Assembly (NCBI RefSeq): GCF_028583425.1 | Contig: NC_072793.1 | Coordinates: 171,903,681-171,967,680 of the forward strand | Origin: Eublepharis macularius | Taxonomy: Eukaryota > Chordata > Lepidosauria > Squamata > Eublepharidae | Direction of reading: 5' to 3' | DNA: 64,000 nucleotides | Notes under the pieces: model-generated | What the model saw: only the letters and a program-made list of their open reading frames with translations | Databases searched by the model: none | What the model was told of the DNA's origin: nothing | Translations under genes and position numbers: made by a program | Shown here: one piece after another, positions 11,236 through 21,346 of the stretch | Layout: each line of letters begins with the position of its first letter | How positions within the stretch are numbered: the stretch's first letter is position 1

Positions 11236-12097
11236 AAGAATAAAAAAAGGAAGATATATAACTTAATGAATAAAGACAAAGATTACATGACTGGGATAAT
11301 ACAATAAGTGGGAAAGAGAGGTGAATTTGACAGTACAGGAGATAGGTAGACTAATGAAAGGAATATTGGAAATAAAAATAGAAAAATTTAGAAAATTGGA
11401 GATGAAATTAATATTGAAATGGTATAGGATACCTTCCCAGTTGTCCTATATGGTTAAGGGAATGAATTCAAATTGTTGGCATTGCAAGAAGATAAAGGGA
11501 TATTATGTTCATCTTTGGTGGGAATGTCCTAAAGTAACTGAATTTTGGCAAATGGTTCTGGAAAAGATGGAGGAGTTATGTAAAGTCAAAGTAGAATTGA
11601 CAGGGAAGGTTTTGTTTATGGGAGTTCTGGGGAATAATAAAGTAGGTAACTCTAAACAGGAGTTGTTTAAAACAATGATCATTGCTGCACATGCAGTCAT
11701 AGCTTATGGCTGGAAGGATGCGGCAAAGTGGACTATGGGTAGATGGAACCTGTATCTATATCAAATGATCCAATCAGACATTCTGTCCATATTAAAACAA
11801 GAAAAGACATGGGAGGATAATATATTAGAGATAAGGAAGAAATGGTTTGGGTATATAAACTGAGTAAGGGAAGGGGGGGCAACAAAGATATATTTGACAA
11901 AATCCAAAGGGCGTGCTTATGGTTTCAAGTATAAAGTATTATTTTCCAATTGGTCGCTTACCGGGGGGGGCGGGGGGAGGGTAACATAAAGGGGGAAAGC
12001 TTGTATTGATGCAGGATTATGTTAATGTAATGGAAGTGACTATGTATGGCTATGTAAACAAAGACATCAATACAATTTTTTTAAAAAATTGAAAAAA
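11236..12097 (+). pseudogene. L1 ORF2 C-terminal fragment (L1-F) with 3' UTR
   Basis: An open frame at 11321-11863 encodes a typical L1 ORF2 C-terminus. It holds the zinc-knuckle-like CWHCKKIKGYYVHLWWEC and ends at KKWFGYIN. The 3' UTR has a G-rich run near 11960-11981 and an A-rich end near 12095. The element family differs from L1-D next to it. Confidence 0.8.
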
Positions 12098-12300
12098 ATG
12101 AAAAGCTACGCTGCTGATATTGTTATATCAGTGACAAAACCAAATTACTCCTTGAAATTTGTAATGGAACAAATAGCAAGACTTGGATTATATTCTGGAT
12201 ATAAATCAAATTAAAAGAAGACCAAAATAATGTTATTATCGATAAATAATGATGAACAAGAATATAAAATATGCATGTCTTGCTATAAGAGGATGTTTAT
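12098..12300 (+). pseudogene. Old L1 reverse transcriptase scrap, continuation
   Basis: Reads KSYAADIVISVTKPNYSLKF and ARLGLYSGYKSN, the palm block (decayed FADD) of the old L1 interrupted at 6677. It is the counterpart of 38110-38180 in unit 2. Confidence 0.65.
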
Positions 12301-13012
12301 TGTATAATTTATTTCCCAGTTCACATACTTAGTTTTTCATGTCTTTTGTTTTTGTCTCGGTCTACTGGACTCGAAGAAATGGGATTGAGTGGGATAAAGG
12401 CTAGAAAGAGGTGATCACCTTGCTGAGGTCAAGCTACTTACGATTAATGCCAGCAGAATAAATCCCAGAATATTTAAATTAAATTAAAATTAAATTAAAA
12501 TTTAAATATCTATATAGTCATGAAAGAAAATTTGGTCCTTTTCAGTGGTGCCCATAAAAATCACCAATCAACACTATCAAAGGCAACATGCTGGATTTTA
12601 GGTCGGGATTCTCTAGGCACCAGATCCTGCTGTGCCGCAGACAGTGGAAAAATATGTCCATATAGGGTTAGGGTCATGCCCTACATAAAAGCACATGCTT
12701 TGCTTTGCAGGAACAACATCCCAGAATCAAGGCTTGGCACCTCCGGTTGAAGAGATCTCAGAAGCAAAAGGGCTGAGAAACACCCCTGGCCAGGCAGCCC
12801 CTGCCGCTGGGAGGGGACAAGTCTTGGCAGAAGTGATCTGACGGGGTAGAAGGTAGTTTCCTCTTTCATATGTCAAGATCTACAGGCACCATTTCAGTAT
12901 CTGAATATCATCCAGTCTCTTTTGAGGACAAGCAACTAAGCAACTAACAATGCCACAGAAATAAACCCACCTTTGGAAGGAGCTGCAGGCCCCACACAGT
13001 CCCATGATAGAC

Positions 13013-13117
13013 CTGAGCAGCTTCCAGCCAATCCCTCCTCTTCATCAGAGGTCAGGGGAAGCCGCTCTTCCTCCCCTTCCAGCCAGCATACGAGGTCAGG
13101 TTTGGCAATCTGCGATC
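13013..13117 (-). CDS. KRAB-ZNF gene 1, KRAB-B-like exon, downstream copy
   Basis: 105 bp exon, 35 codons, phase 1 at both ends. The acceptor is TGATAAAAG before GATCGCAG and the donor is TCAG|GTCTAT. With the KRAB-A exon it reads G-SQIAKPDLVCWLEGEEERLPL and then an acidic stretch. This matches the KRAB-B consensus (ISKPDLISWLEQGEE). KRAB-B boxes strengthen the repression mediated by KRAB-A. The length is a multiple of three, so including, skipping or doubling the exon keeps the frame. Confidence 0.85.
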
Positions 13118-13453
13118 CTTTTATCAGGGGGGAGAAAAACCAAAAGAGAACTATGATTCTTCTGATGTACATCAATGCAGCAATTCCAACCCAGGTTATC
13201 CCTCCAGAATACACTGCAGGAAAGCAACAGGGTGGGGTGGAGTGTGCTGGGAGGGGGACAAGTCTTGGCAGAAGTGATCTAACGGGGTAGAAGGAAGTTT
13301 CCTCTTTCATATTTCAAGATCTACAGACACCATTTCAGTACCTGCATATCATCCAGTCTCTTTTCAGGACAAGCAACTGTAAGGACGAACCCATCCCAGG
13401 AATACACCCACCTTCGGAAGTAACTGCAGCCACCACACCGTCCCATGATAGAC

Positions 13454-13558
13454 CACAGCTGCTGCCTGCCAATCCCTCCTCTTCATCAGAGGTCAGGGAA
13501 AGCAGCTCTTCCTCCTCTTCCAGCCGGCATATGAGGTCAGGTTTGGCAATCTGCGATC
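13454..13558 (-). CDS. KRAB-ZNF gene 1, KRAB-B-like exon, upstream copy
   Basis: A second 105 bp KRAB-B exon lies 441 bp upstream of the first. It reads SQIAKPDLICRLEEEEELLSL and then an acidic tail. The acceptor (GATAAAAAG) and donor (TGTG|GTCTAT) keep the same phases. Flanking intron sequence is repeated too, for example CTTGGCAGAAGTGATCT at 12826-12842 and 13266-13282, so this is a local tandem duplication. Unit 2 has only one copy. It is not known which exon is used. Confidence 0.8.
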
Positions 13559-14066
13559 CTTTTTATCAGTGGGGGGGGGGGGAACCCAAAACAGAATGAT
13601 GATCTTTTTGATGCACATCAATGCAACAATTCAGCAGTGCAGCAACTAAGATGACTGGCCCTCCAGAAATAAACATCAGGAAAGCAATAGGGCGGGGTGG
13701 AGCACAGTACGGGGTCAAGAGTTGTCCTTCTGGCACTGGCAGTTCTGTGCCTACTTCTTGCGCAACTGAGATGGAAAGTCCAGCTGAGAAGCAAGTAAAG
13801 TGGCAGAGAAGCCAGCAGAGCTCCCTCCACAGCAGCATCTCAGCCCAGGGAAGGCCCAGACTGGAGGGAAGCCCCTGATTAGACCCTCCCACCCTCTCCA
13901 GGCCAAGCATCCTTTGGCACCTCTTCTCATGTGTCCAGGGACAGGACTGCCAGGCAGGGGCTCCCTCTCTGCAAGGAGAGCCCAGAACCCCTCCCACACC
14001 AGAGAAAGGGTCATGAAGGGTGGCACAGATCAAGAAGGACATAGCCCAGGAGAAAGGGATCCTCAC

Positions 14067-14193
14067 CCAGAGAGGCCACGTTCCCAAAATTCTCCAGCAT
14101 GACTTCCTTGTACAGAGCTCTTTGGGATGCACTCAGCAGGGCCCACTCCCCCTGGGAGAAATACACAGCCACCTCTTCAAAGGACACCTGACC
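14067..14193 (-). CDS. KRAB-ZNF gene 1, KRAB-A exon
   Basis: 127 bp exon, the usual KRAB-A exon length. The acceptor is a (CTT)n pyrimidine tract ending CCAG, and the donor is CTGG|GTGAGG. It encodes [18 protein letters not shown], then [11 protein letters not shown], then [11 protein letters not shown]. The MLE triplet that KRAB-A needs for TRIM28/KAP1 binding is intact. Genes 2 and 3 read [11 protein letters not shown] here, so gene 1 carries private changes. Exit phase 1 matches the KRAB-B exons. Confidence 0.92.
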
Positions 14194-14599
14194 CTGGAAG
14201 AAGAAGAAGAAGAAGGGAGCATTTCTTTACATCAATGGAAAACCAGTCCATGGGGTGGGGGTGGGGGAGCCAAAAACAGAGAGAATATATTTCTATTGGA
14301 AGATCAGCACAAGGAGGAGGGAGAAAAAAGTCACATGAGGAGGACATTTGCCTCCCCCCTCCCAGCCCTGCTGGGAGGCCTCTTGGGGCCAGAGCAGCTG
14401 TCCCCATGGCATGGGGAAACAGCTTTGCGGGGAAGAGGCAGGACAGGTCCGTATGGTAAAGGACCAAATCATTTCTCGTGGGGAACTCATGTCCCACTAT
14501 TGTTTCACAGTCCCTGCTTGGGCTTCTCTGCACATGCCATCCTAGACAGGGGTCGTTTTTTACACATCATCCTGCCACGAAAACGGGATCATGGTGCAA

Positions 14600-14629
14600 T
14601 GATGTCACAAATCGCGCCAGGAAGACGTC
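14600..14629. promoter_or_regulatory. Cluster of promoter-type sites (CRE/ATF, E2F, ETS)
   Basis: Within 30 bp there are TGATGTCA (14600-14607, CRE/ATF-like), TCGCGCC (14612-14618, E2F-like), CCAGGAAG (14617-14624, ETS-like) and GACGTC (14624-14629, CRE half). The cluster is unchanged in unit 2 at 39469-39498. It lies between the candidate start exon and the KRAB-A exon, so it may be an alternative or intronic promoter. Short motif matches can arise by chance. Confidence 0.3.
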
Positions 14630-14792
14630 CTCGTTCCATGAGTGTGGAAACAACCAGGGTGACCCTTCCCCTTCCGCACTGACATCTTCCAGCATTGGAA
14701 CCACGGACCGGGAGCCCGATCCTCTGAACCTTACCACAGAGAAGGAAGCATCCCTGCCCTCCACATCGTCCTATTAACCCCTGCCCCTCTAC

Positions 14793-14807
14793 CTGAATAG
14801 GATGCAT
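14793..14807 (-). CDS. Candidate first coding exon of gene 1 (MHPIQ)
   Basis: On the minus strand ATG CAT CCT ATT CAG is followed by the donor GTAGAG. It ends in phase 0, which is what the KRAB-A exon needs. Many KRAB-ZNF genes start with a very short coding exon. The same sequence and donor are kept in unit 2 (39662-39676). A short upstream ATG reading frame ends just before it. With one KRAB-B exon the protein would be 682 residues. This is inference, with no transcript evidence. Confidence 0.4.
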
Positions 14808-15429
14808 AGTGGCTCTTTTCTCTTCACCATATGAAGGACATGGTCGAGAAGGCATCAGTAGCGTCTTTTCGCTGTGGTTGGGGAGGAAAACAAAGATAGA
14901 GGGTGGGAAACCCTTTTTGTTACATGCACATTTTCTGTGCGAGTCCCTTGAGAGAACTTCTCTCTGGATTGCCATTGGGGCACACTTCAAAGGACTGCGT
15001 TGGATTTTGAAAGGCCCCAAATCTCACACACACCCCGTCCTCCTCCCACTCAGCTATTTTTTTGAACAGCGGACCCAGCTTCCGTATCCCAATCTCTGCA
15101 AATCCATTCCAAGTCAAGGAGCTCCTGGCCCTGCCCGAAGCCACACCACTCCCTCCTCCTAGCTAAAGGAAGCCAAGACCTCCAGCCTGCCCCATAGACA
15201 CGGTGGAATGAGGTGGCAGGGGGTCGGGTGATGGGATGGACTGTGTGACTCAAGGTGTCAAGTGGAAGGTGCCAGCCAGGAATGAAAAACTCCCTGCACA
15301 TGAAAAGCTAGCTGCTTGTTGTCTAGTTTGAATGAAAGAATGAGTGCTGCTGAGAAATAGAAGGTTATTGGAATTAGAAGATCACAATTTGATAGTTGGA
15401 TAGCATGGTTATTTGCAGTATGACAAAGA

Positions 15430-16200
15430 AGGTTAATGTGGATTTCAAAAACCATTATATTCGGATGTGCTATTTTCAGAATATGGAATAAATACAATCC
15501 TAGATTGTTCCCGAAAACACCTTTGTGGTTTTCTGCACAAGAAGCTTTTTACAGACAAGAAATGAGAACGAAACATAAATGGTTACCATATTGTCATATA
15601 TTAGACTTCTTTCAAGGAGACTGTAAAATGAAATGAAGAGTAAATTTGATAATAGAAGGATATACTCGCTAATGGTTTTTTTATGCGCAATGATCAGAAA
15701 GGTTTAAAGCAGATAAAAGGTCTTATGATTTTGAATGATCAAAAATGGAATTTGAAACAGAATTATTTACAAATGATGAACATGTTACCGCTAAAATGTA
15801 CAAACTTCTGCTGAAATTTCAAGACAGAAGATGAACGAGTAAAAGAATCTATGATAAAATGGGCTAAAGGTTTTGATATAATATGCAAATGGAACAATGG
15901 CAAAATATATGGATGAAGCGTCTTAAATTCATGCTAAACTCCAGCCTTAAATTTTTATAAAATGACCTATCAGTGATATACGACACCAGAGAAATTAGCT
16001 AAAATGTATAAAATGTTTTGAATGTATGTTAGAAATGTGAACAAAATGAAGGGACGTGCCATCATTTATGGTGGATGTGTACAAAAGCCAAAATATTTAG
16101 GACCTGAATTCACTCATTAACCCAGAAGGTTTGAAAGATTAATGTTCAAATGAAACCAGAAATTATCCTTTTGAGACTGGAGAGAAAAAGGAGAAAAGTT
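15430..16200 (+). pseudogene. Decayed L1-like ORF2 remnant
   Basis: Fragments read PRLFPKTPLWFSAQEAFY, TKHKWLPYCHILDFFQG and (near 16040) a cysteine-rich stretch before GTCHHLWWMC, with many stops and frameshifts. The order matches the C-terminal half of L1 ORF2. It is shared with unit 2 (40300-41060) and is therefore older than the duplications. Confidence 0.55.
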
Positions 16201-16589
16201 GACGGAAACTCTAGGATGTCTTCAAAAGTTTCATGATGGTGGTTGGAAGCAGGGGAATATCCCACTGCTCAAAAGCATTAAATCTGGCAAATAATCCACA
16301 TGGAAAAGGGCTAACACGTCTCCTTCAATTTCCCAAAGAGAAAAGGGCACATATTGATATAGAGGAGGTTTCCTCAGAAAATCTCCTTCTCCACTCTGGT
16401 TCCCTTTGTGTGGGGTTTCCAAGAGTCAAGCGCCTCAGTCTCTGTCCCCCACTTATCACCGCCCTTCTCGCCTCCCTTGGTCCTTTTTTCAGCATCAATC
16501 CTGCAAAGGCCTCACCCCGAAAATCTCCCCCTCACCCCCACCGCTTTCCTCCCTCCTTCCTAAAAAGGCCTCTATGGAACCTGAAGTCA

Positions 16590-17010
16590 CTTGAGCTCCC
16601 TCCCAACTCCAAAGATGCTGGGTTCGGATCCTGCCCTTACGGGACCTGTACCGGCTCTGCAGAAAGAGGCTAACTGGCTCCCTCTGGTGGGGCAGGGTGG
16701 AAACAGGGGGAGAGGACTGGCTCTCTCACGAGCACCCCTCGCTGCTTGCATTCCGCTTCCTCCCTCCCTGTTTTGTGGTTGCACTGCAGCCCCCCCCCCA
16801 TACCTGCCCCTTCCAACGCCCCTTTGAGCTCACCAAAATCCTTCCGTTCAAGCAGCAGCCCGGGAGACTTGCGCAAAGGGGAGGGAGATAGGAAATGGCT
16901 TCCATACGCCCACCAATGCGCCTCTCTAGGACTGCAGCTCTCGCTCGTTAACCCTTCAAGAGCATTTTGGAAGGTCAAAGGGACCCAGGAGAGACAATGG
17001 AAACAGCGCA
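16590..17010. promoter_or_regulatory. CpG-containing GC-rich region upstream of gene 1
   Basis: GC-rich and with noticeably more CpGs than its surroundings, including CACCAATGCGCC (a CCAAT motif) near 16912. It lies about 1.8-2.2 kb upstream of the candidate start exon. Its copy in unit 2 (43038-43458) is nearly identical. It could hold the promoter and a non-coding first exon. No TATA box or start site can be fixed by eye. Confidence 0.3.
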
Positions 17011-17170
17011 TCTGAGGAAAGAGCAAATAAATCTCGCTCAGCCTCCAATAAATACGATATGCCACAGTAAAGGCTCAGGAGACGTTGCTATATTAACGGG
17101 ACACTCTCACCCCACTTCGGCGGTTTTGATTCTGCACCCAAGAGTGCTTATCCCACTCCCAAGGACAGTC

Positions 17171-17366
17171 AGAGCCAAGCTACAAGGGATGCCTTACACA
17201 GGTTGGACAGTTTCCCTCCAGTTTTGATGGAAATGTAGGAGTCCTGGTTTTCCAGCTTGGCTCTCCATTACAGCTGCAAGACCAGGACGCCTACATTTCC
17301 CATCAAAACTTGAGGGAAGCTGACAAGTGTCCAACCTGTGTCAGGCATCACTTGTAGCTTGGCTCT
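17171..17366. mobile_element. Fold-back (MITE-like) repeat
   Basis: The two halves are inverted copies of each other. The left begins AGAGCCAAGCTACAAG and the right ends with its complement, CTTGTAGCTTGGCTCT. Both arms carry the AGGTTGGACA and TTTTGATGG blocks in opposite orientation. This is the structure of a short non-autonomous DNA transposon. I cannot name the family or define a target duplication. The unit 2 copy is near 43619-43814. Confidence 0.6.
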
Positions 17367-17443
17367 CAATCCAGTCAGGGGCTCTCATTCCAGAGAGGGA
17401 TTCTCAAAATCCATTCCACATTTTCATTGAATCTTTCCTGTAC

Positions 17444-17620
17444 AATCAAAAAGAGTCCAATAGCACTTTTTAAGACTAACCAACTTTACTGTAGCATAGG
17501 TTTTCGAGAATCAGAGTTCTCTTTGTCAGATGCATCTGATGAAGAGAACTGTGATTCTCGAAAGCTTATGCTACAGTAAAGTTGGTTAGTCTTAAAGGTG
17601 CTACCGGACTCTTTTCGATT
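17444..17620. repeat. Long near-perfect palindrome
   Basis: Two arms of about 85 bp meet at CAGATGCATCTG (17527-17538). Each arm carries AAGAGTCC, a TTAAGACTAACCAACTTTAC block and a TTCTCGAAA-type block in opposite orientation. A single arm is also found inside the hAT element near 20070-20160. It resembles a dispersed reptilian repeat that ends CTACAGACTAACCCGGCTA, as here at 17626. The unit 2 copy is near 43896-44072. Confidence 0.7.
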
Positions 17621-17849
17621 TTGCTACTACAGACTAACCCGGCTAACTCCTCTGTTTCTGTGCAATGTATTTCGATGGAGTCCAGGCAAGTCAATTGGCT
17701 ATCCTGGCTCCCCCTATGACCAATAGATTTCTTGCTGGGGGCAGGGAGAGGGGATGCCTATTACAACAGGAAGAATATCTGCCTGGACAGGGGCGGGGGG
17801 AGAGAAAACCTAGCAGCCAGAAACATCTCTGGCCTTGTGAATGGACCCT

Positions 17850-17892
17850 GATAGTACAAACCCCTGGGGATGGGCGGTATATAAATTGAAAA

Positions 17893-17959
<67 letters not shown>

Positions 17960-17962
17960 AAA
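17850..17962 (+). mobile_element. SINE 3' tail with (TAAA)n microsatellite
   Basis: ACCCCTGGGGATGGGCGGTA and TATAAATTG lead into a pure TAAA run (17890-17962). The unit 2 copy (44344-44368) has a much shorter run. The stretch 17645-17850 before it is shared with unit 2 and has no recognisable coding content. Confidence 0.6.
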
Positions 17963-18898
17963 CCAAGATGATAATTTACCCAGCTTATCTATATTTCATC
18001 CTGCTTTAATGCATGGAGGATAATTCCTTCTTTTCACCTGCTGATATGGCCCTATGCATCCATGCCACACTTACCATATGGCTAGACTACTGTCACATAC
18101 TTTACGTAGATCTGCCCTTGAAATCAGAAAGTCTAGCTGATTAAGAATGTCACAACTCAATTACTATTAGGCTTGAGGCACAATATGCATATTAGACATA
18201 TTTGGCAGTTGATCCAATTACTCCAGATTAGTTTTCAAGATCAATGTTAAGATCAGAGCAAGGCCCTCAGAGATTCGTGAAGAACACGTGTCAGGTGTCT
18301 CGTGTAGTTTCCCTTTGAGAATGATTCTACACGAGATGCCTCAGCACATATTTTGTTACGGGTAGGGAGATGCAATGTTAGTCAGGAAGCATAGTTTAAA
18401 AACTCAGAGCCACAGAGATTACTCCTCAGAGAGTTTGTTAATTTCATCTTTGCCTCCCAAAGGCCATGTCAGTTTCATCTCTCCTGTCTAAAATTGTGTG
18501 GGACTGGAACCGGAGGGCAGCAAGTGACTGAAATGGGCTGGAGCTGCCTTCCAGAGCCAGGTTTGGACCTGGAGAGGTTACAATGGGCTCAAATTCCCCT
18601 TCTGGCATTTCACAGCCCCTTCACACAGCTCCAGTGTATAGCAAAGCCTTTGCCCAGCTGCCAGCCCAGTCTTTTAAAACTACTCCTCCTGGCTAACATT
18701 GTGTTTCTTGACACGTTCCTCACGTTTCAGATGTCTCACGTAGAGAGACTCTGAACCTAAGATCTTCTGCATTCAAAGTCTGTGCTCGGGGCGTGGCTTT
18801 GATTCCCAAGGGAATGGAAGCATTTTAGGAGAGCTCTGTCCTCCTTAACCCTCAATCCCCTGGAAAAGAAATACTCCTGTACTCAAAAAATTCTTAGT

Positions 18899-21346
18899 AT
18901 GATAAAACAAGCCTCTAAGAAAAAGAAGTCACAGTCTAAAATTGTTAAAGACTTAGAGCACTGTTTTTCTGACACGAGTGACTCCAAGCAGGTGAGGAAC
19001 AACAGTGAAGAGCTGCTTAAAATGGCTGCCGAGAGAACGGAGATCGATGAGGCGCAGGTAACTCCCTCAGAAATGACTCTCAATCCCCAGTTGCAGTATT
19101 TGGAACAAAGATTACTCAATCAAATGGCCAAACTGTTACAGCCTCTAGCAAATCAATTATCAGAAATAAGATTAGAACTGAATAAAACAAACCAGAAATC
19201 AGAAATGGTTCTAAATTTGTGTCAGGAATCTCAAAGCGATATAAAAGATCTTCAGCACCTGACTGAGTCTCACCGGGAAAGAATTCTCAGTCTTGAGATA
19301 AAGGCCCGGCGGAGGAATTTAAAGATAAGGGGAGTGGAAGACTCATTTGCCCCCAGTGAAAATCTGAAGGCAGCCCTGACCACGTGGCTAGTCAGGCACT
19401 TCAGGCTGGGAGAGGAGCCCCCCCCCCTTCATCAGCAAGGCCTACAGCAGGGGTCGGCAAATTGCGGCCCGCGGGCCGCATGCGGCCCGTGACAGAGTTT
19501 TTTGTGGCCCGCCAATATTAAGCAAGAGTGTCCTACTCTCGAGTAAACGTGACACGACCACAACCAGAAGAAGAGTTGTAATTTGTAAAGCGAATTTCTG
19601 TGGAACGGATAACGCAGGGACGCAGGAAAAGGCGCTCTGAGGGGAAAAAACTAGGCCGTGTTTCTGAGGGAAGCGGGAAGGGGAGGGTGGCCTCGGCCTT
19701 GGGAAGTGGAAGGGACGCCTCAGCCAAAGGAGGAGCCTGGTGGAGCCGCGCGGGGGATTCAAAGGGCAGCAACAGGCGGCGGCGGCGCCTCCGCCTCCTG
19801 AGGGGCTTCGAGCTGGGCCATGGACCGCTACCTTCTCTTCATGAGCTGGCAAGGTGAGGGCAGGCCCGGAGGCCTTTCAGGTGCGGCCTCAAGGTGGAAG
19901 AGGGGCGGTGGGTGGGAGACGGCCCCGGCTGAGGGGGAATGGATGCTTAGCAACAGGGGTGGTGGTGGTGTCTGTTTTAGTCTGTTGCAGCAAAAAAAAC
20001 CCCAGACGCGGATCCTGTGGCAATTTAAGAGCGAGCGAAAATGTTTATTCCATGCAGAGGCTTTTGTTGACTCCTTGAAGCATCTGACGAAGAGAGCTGT
20101 GGCTCTTGAAAGCTTATGCTACAATAGAGGTGGTTAGTTTTAAAGGTGCTACTGGACTCTTTACCTTCTTGAACCTTAAGAATCTGCTGCTGCTGCTCAG
20201 AGTGGATCCTTACTAAGCAAGCTTAGGATGAATAAAAACATTTTACTTCTCAAGGTGCCAAAAGTAGGCTGGAATCTTGTGGTACCTTGAAGACTAACAA
20301 GTTTTGAATCCTAGCAGGGGCTTTTGTGCATCCATTTTTTTAAAAGATCTGATGAGTGGACCTTCACTGTACAAATATGTTAGAGATAGAGACTTTGCTG
20401 GGTCCCCCCCATACCTATTACTAAAAGAAAAACGAGACAAAGCTGTGTAATAAGGCTGGTGTAACTGAATGGCCCTTTGTACAACAAACAGTAAAATCCT
20501 AAGCAGAGTGACTCCAGTCTAAGCCCATTGATTTCAGTGGGTTTAGATTAGAGTCAGTCTTCTTAGGATTGCAATGAAAGTTGCACTGAAATCTCAACAA
20601 GCAATCTCACTCCTGATTTCAAAAAAATTGTAGAGAAGTGTGATAGGGTACATTTGTCTCATTAAACCAAATCTTAAATTAAATGTGCTTGCAGCTATAG
20701 ATGATATGAAATTAGTACAATAAATAAATTGAATAAAACTACCACTATTTTATTTAATTTATATTTATTGATTTTATGATACAATTTATACCTTTTCTGA
20801 AATGCAAAGTTAACTAATGAATGCAATCATTTTAAAAGGTGCGGCCCTCCACTAACCTCCTCTCCCACAAAGTGGCCCCCGAGCCAAAACAATTGCCCAC
20901 TCCTGGCCTACAGGGTCGGCTCAGAGAGGCTCTTCAGAAACAAGCCAGGCCCGAGGGACATTATAATCGAGATCACAGAGGAATCAATGCGACTGAAAAT
21001 ACTGCAAGAAGCCAGAAGTAAGGGCTTTATCCCTCTTAAAGGAGCCTCGATACTCATTTTTGAAGACCTGCCTAAAGAAACCTTGACAAAACGAAAAGAA
21101 CTGAAACCTATAACTGAAGCTCTTAGAAAATCTAACATACGCTACAAGTGGCTGAATTACTGCAAAGTGTTGGTGTCTATTCAAGGCAAGCAATACACAG
21201 CATCGGATTTAGAAACGGGGGTGGAGCTTCTGACTGCATTGGGAATAGAAACACCCATGGAGGTCAGCAGGAACAGCAACAAGAGGAAGCAGACGTTAAC
21301 TCCGTCACCCACACAAGGGAGCAAGATCCCAATAAGAGGCCTTTAA
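18899..21346 (+). pseudogene. L1-A ORF1 (RNA-binding protein), split by a hAT element
   Basis: The N-terminal part (18899-19447) has a basic start, a coiled-coil-like middle (LEQRLLNQMAKLLQPLANQL) and the start of the RRM (RRNLKIRGVED). The C-terminal part resumes after the hAT at 20914 with VGSERLFRNKPGPRDIIIEI and runs through the C-terminal domain (IRYKWLNY) to the stop at 21346. A C run near 19420 carries a one-base frameshift. L1 ORF1p is a trimeric nucleic-acid chaperone needed for retrotransposition. This copy is dead. Confidence 0.85.
19448..20905 (+). mobile_element. Non-autonomous hAT-type DNA transposon
   Basis: It has a perfect 8 bp target duplication, GCCTACAG (19440-19447 and 20906-20913), the length typical of hAT. 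The left end is CAGGGGTCGGCAAATTGCGG. The right end reads CAGGAGTGGGCAATTG on the complement, an imperfect terminal inverted repeat. Removing it rejoins the L1 ORF1 frame. No transposase is visible. The interior holds a CpG-rich block (19600-19960) and one arm of the palindromic repeat near 20070-20160. Confidence 0.85.

Larger units (their letters stand above)
5509..13012 (-). other. Intron 3 of gene 1, filled by repeats
   Basis: The interval between the KRAB-B and zinc-finger exons is 7504 bp, against 1704 bp in gene 2. The first 1.1 kb (5509-6630) is shared by all three genes and shows no coding potential. From 6634 onward it is old L1 sequence, a SINE, a GC-rich stretch and an L1 composite. 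Almost all of the size difference comes from the block 6858-12096, which is absent from gene 2. Confidence 0.8.
1..18787. repeat. Tandem unit 1 of the KRAB-ZNF array (left end outside window)
   Basis: This is the first of three head-to-tail segments, each carrying one minus-strand KRAB-ZNF gene. Positions 1-13700 match 48161-63400 almost base for base (offset 48160 at the left, about 49697 at the right after a 1.5 kb insertion in unit 3). Positions 13990-18787 match 38860-46977 of unit 2. The right limit is set by the target site AAAGTCTGTGCTC, where L1-A entered. At the end of unit 2 the same site (46965-46977) runs straight on into the start of unit 3. Confidence 0.9.

Noticed and set aside
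13566..14132. Minus-strand 188-codon frame overlapping KRAB-A
   Set aside because: It is in another frame than [10 protein letters not shown] and reads through intron sequence. The 127 bp KRAB-A exon with GT/AG borders explains the region.
14020..14682. Plus-strand 220-codon frame
   Set aside because: Antisense to the KRAB-A exon. Its low-complexity EEEEEE run is the (GAA)n tract that serves as the splice pyrimidine tract on the other strand.
16233..16673. Plus-strand 146-codon frame, conserved at 42681-43121
   Set aside because: Proline-rich GC-driven reading. The two copies differ by few bases because the whole region was duplicated, so conservation is not evidence of coding.
17691..17966. 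Minus-strand frame with repeated LFIYLFIY
   Set aside because: Translation of the (TAAA)n microsatellite.
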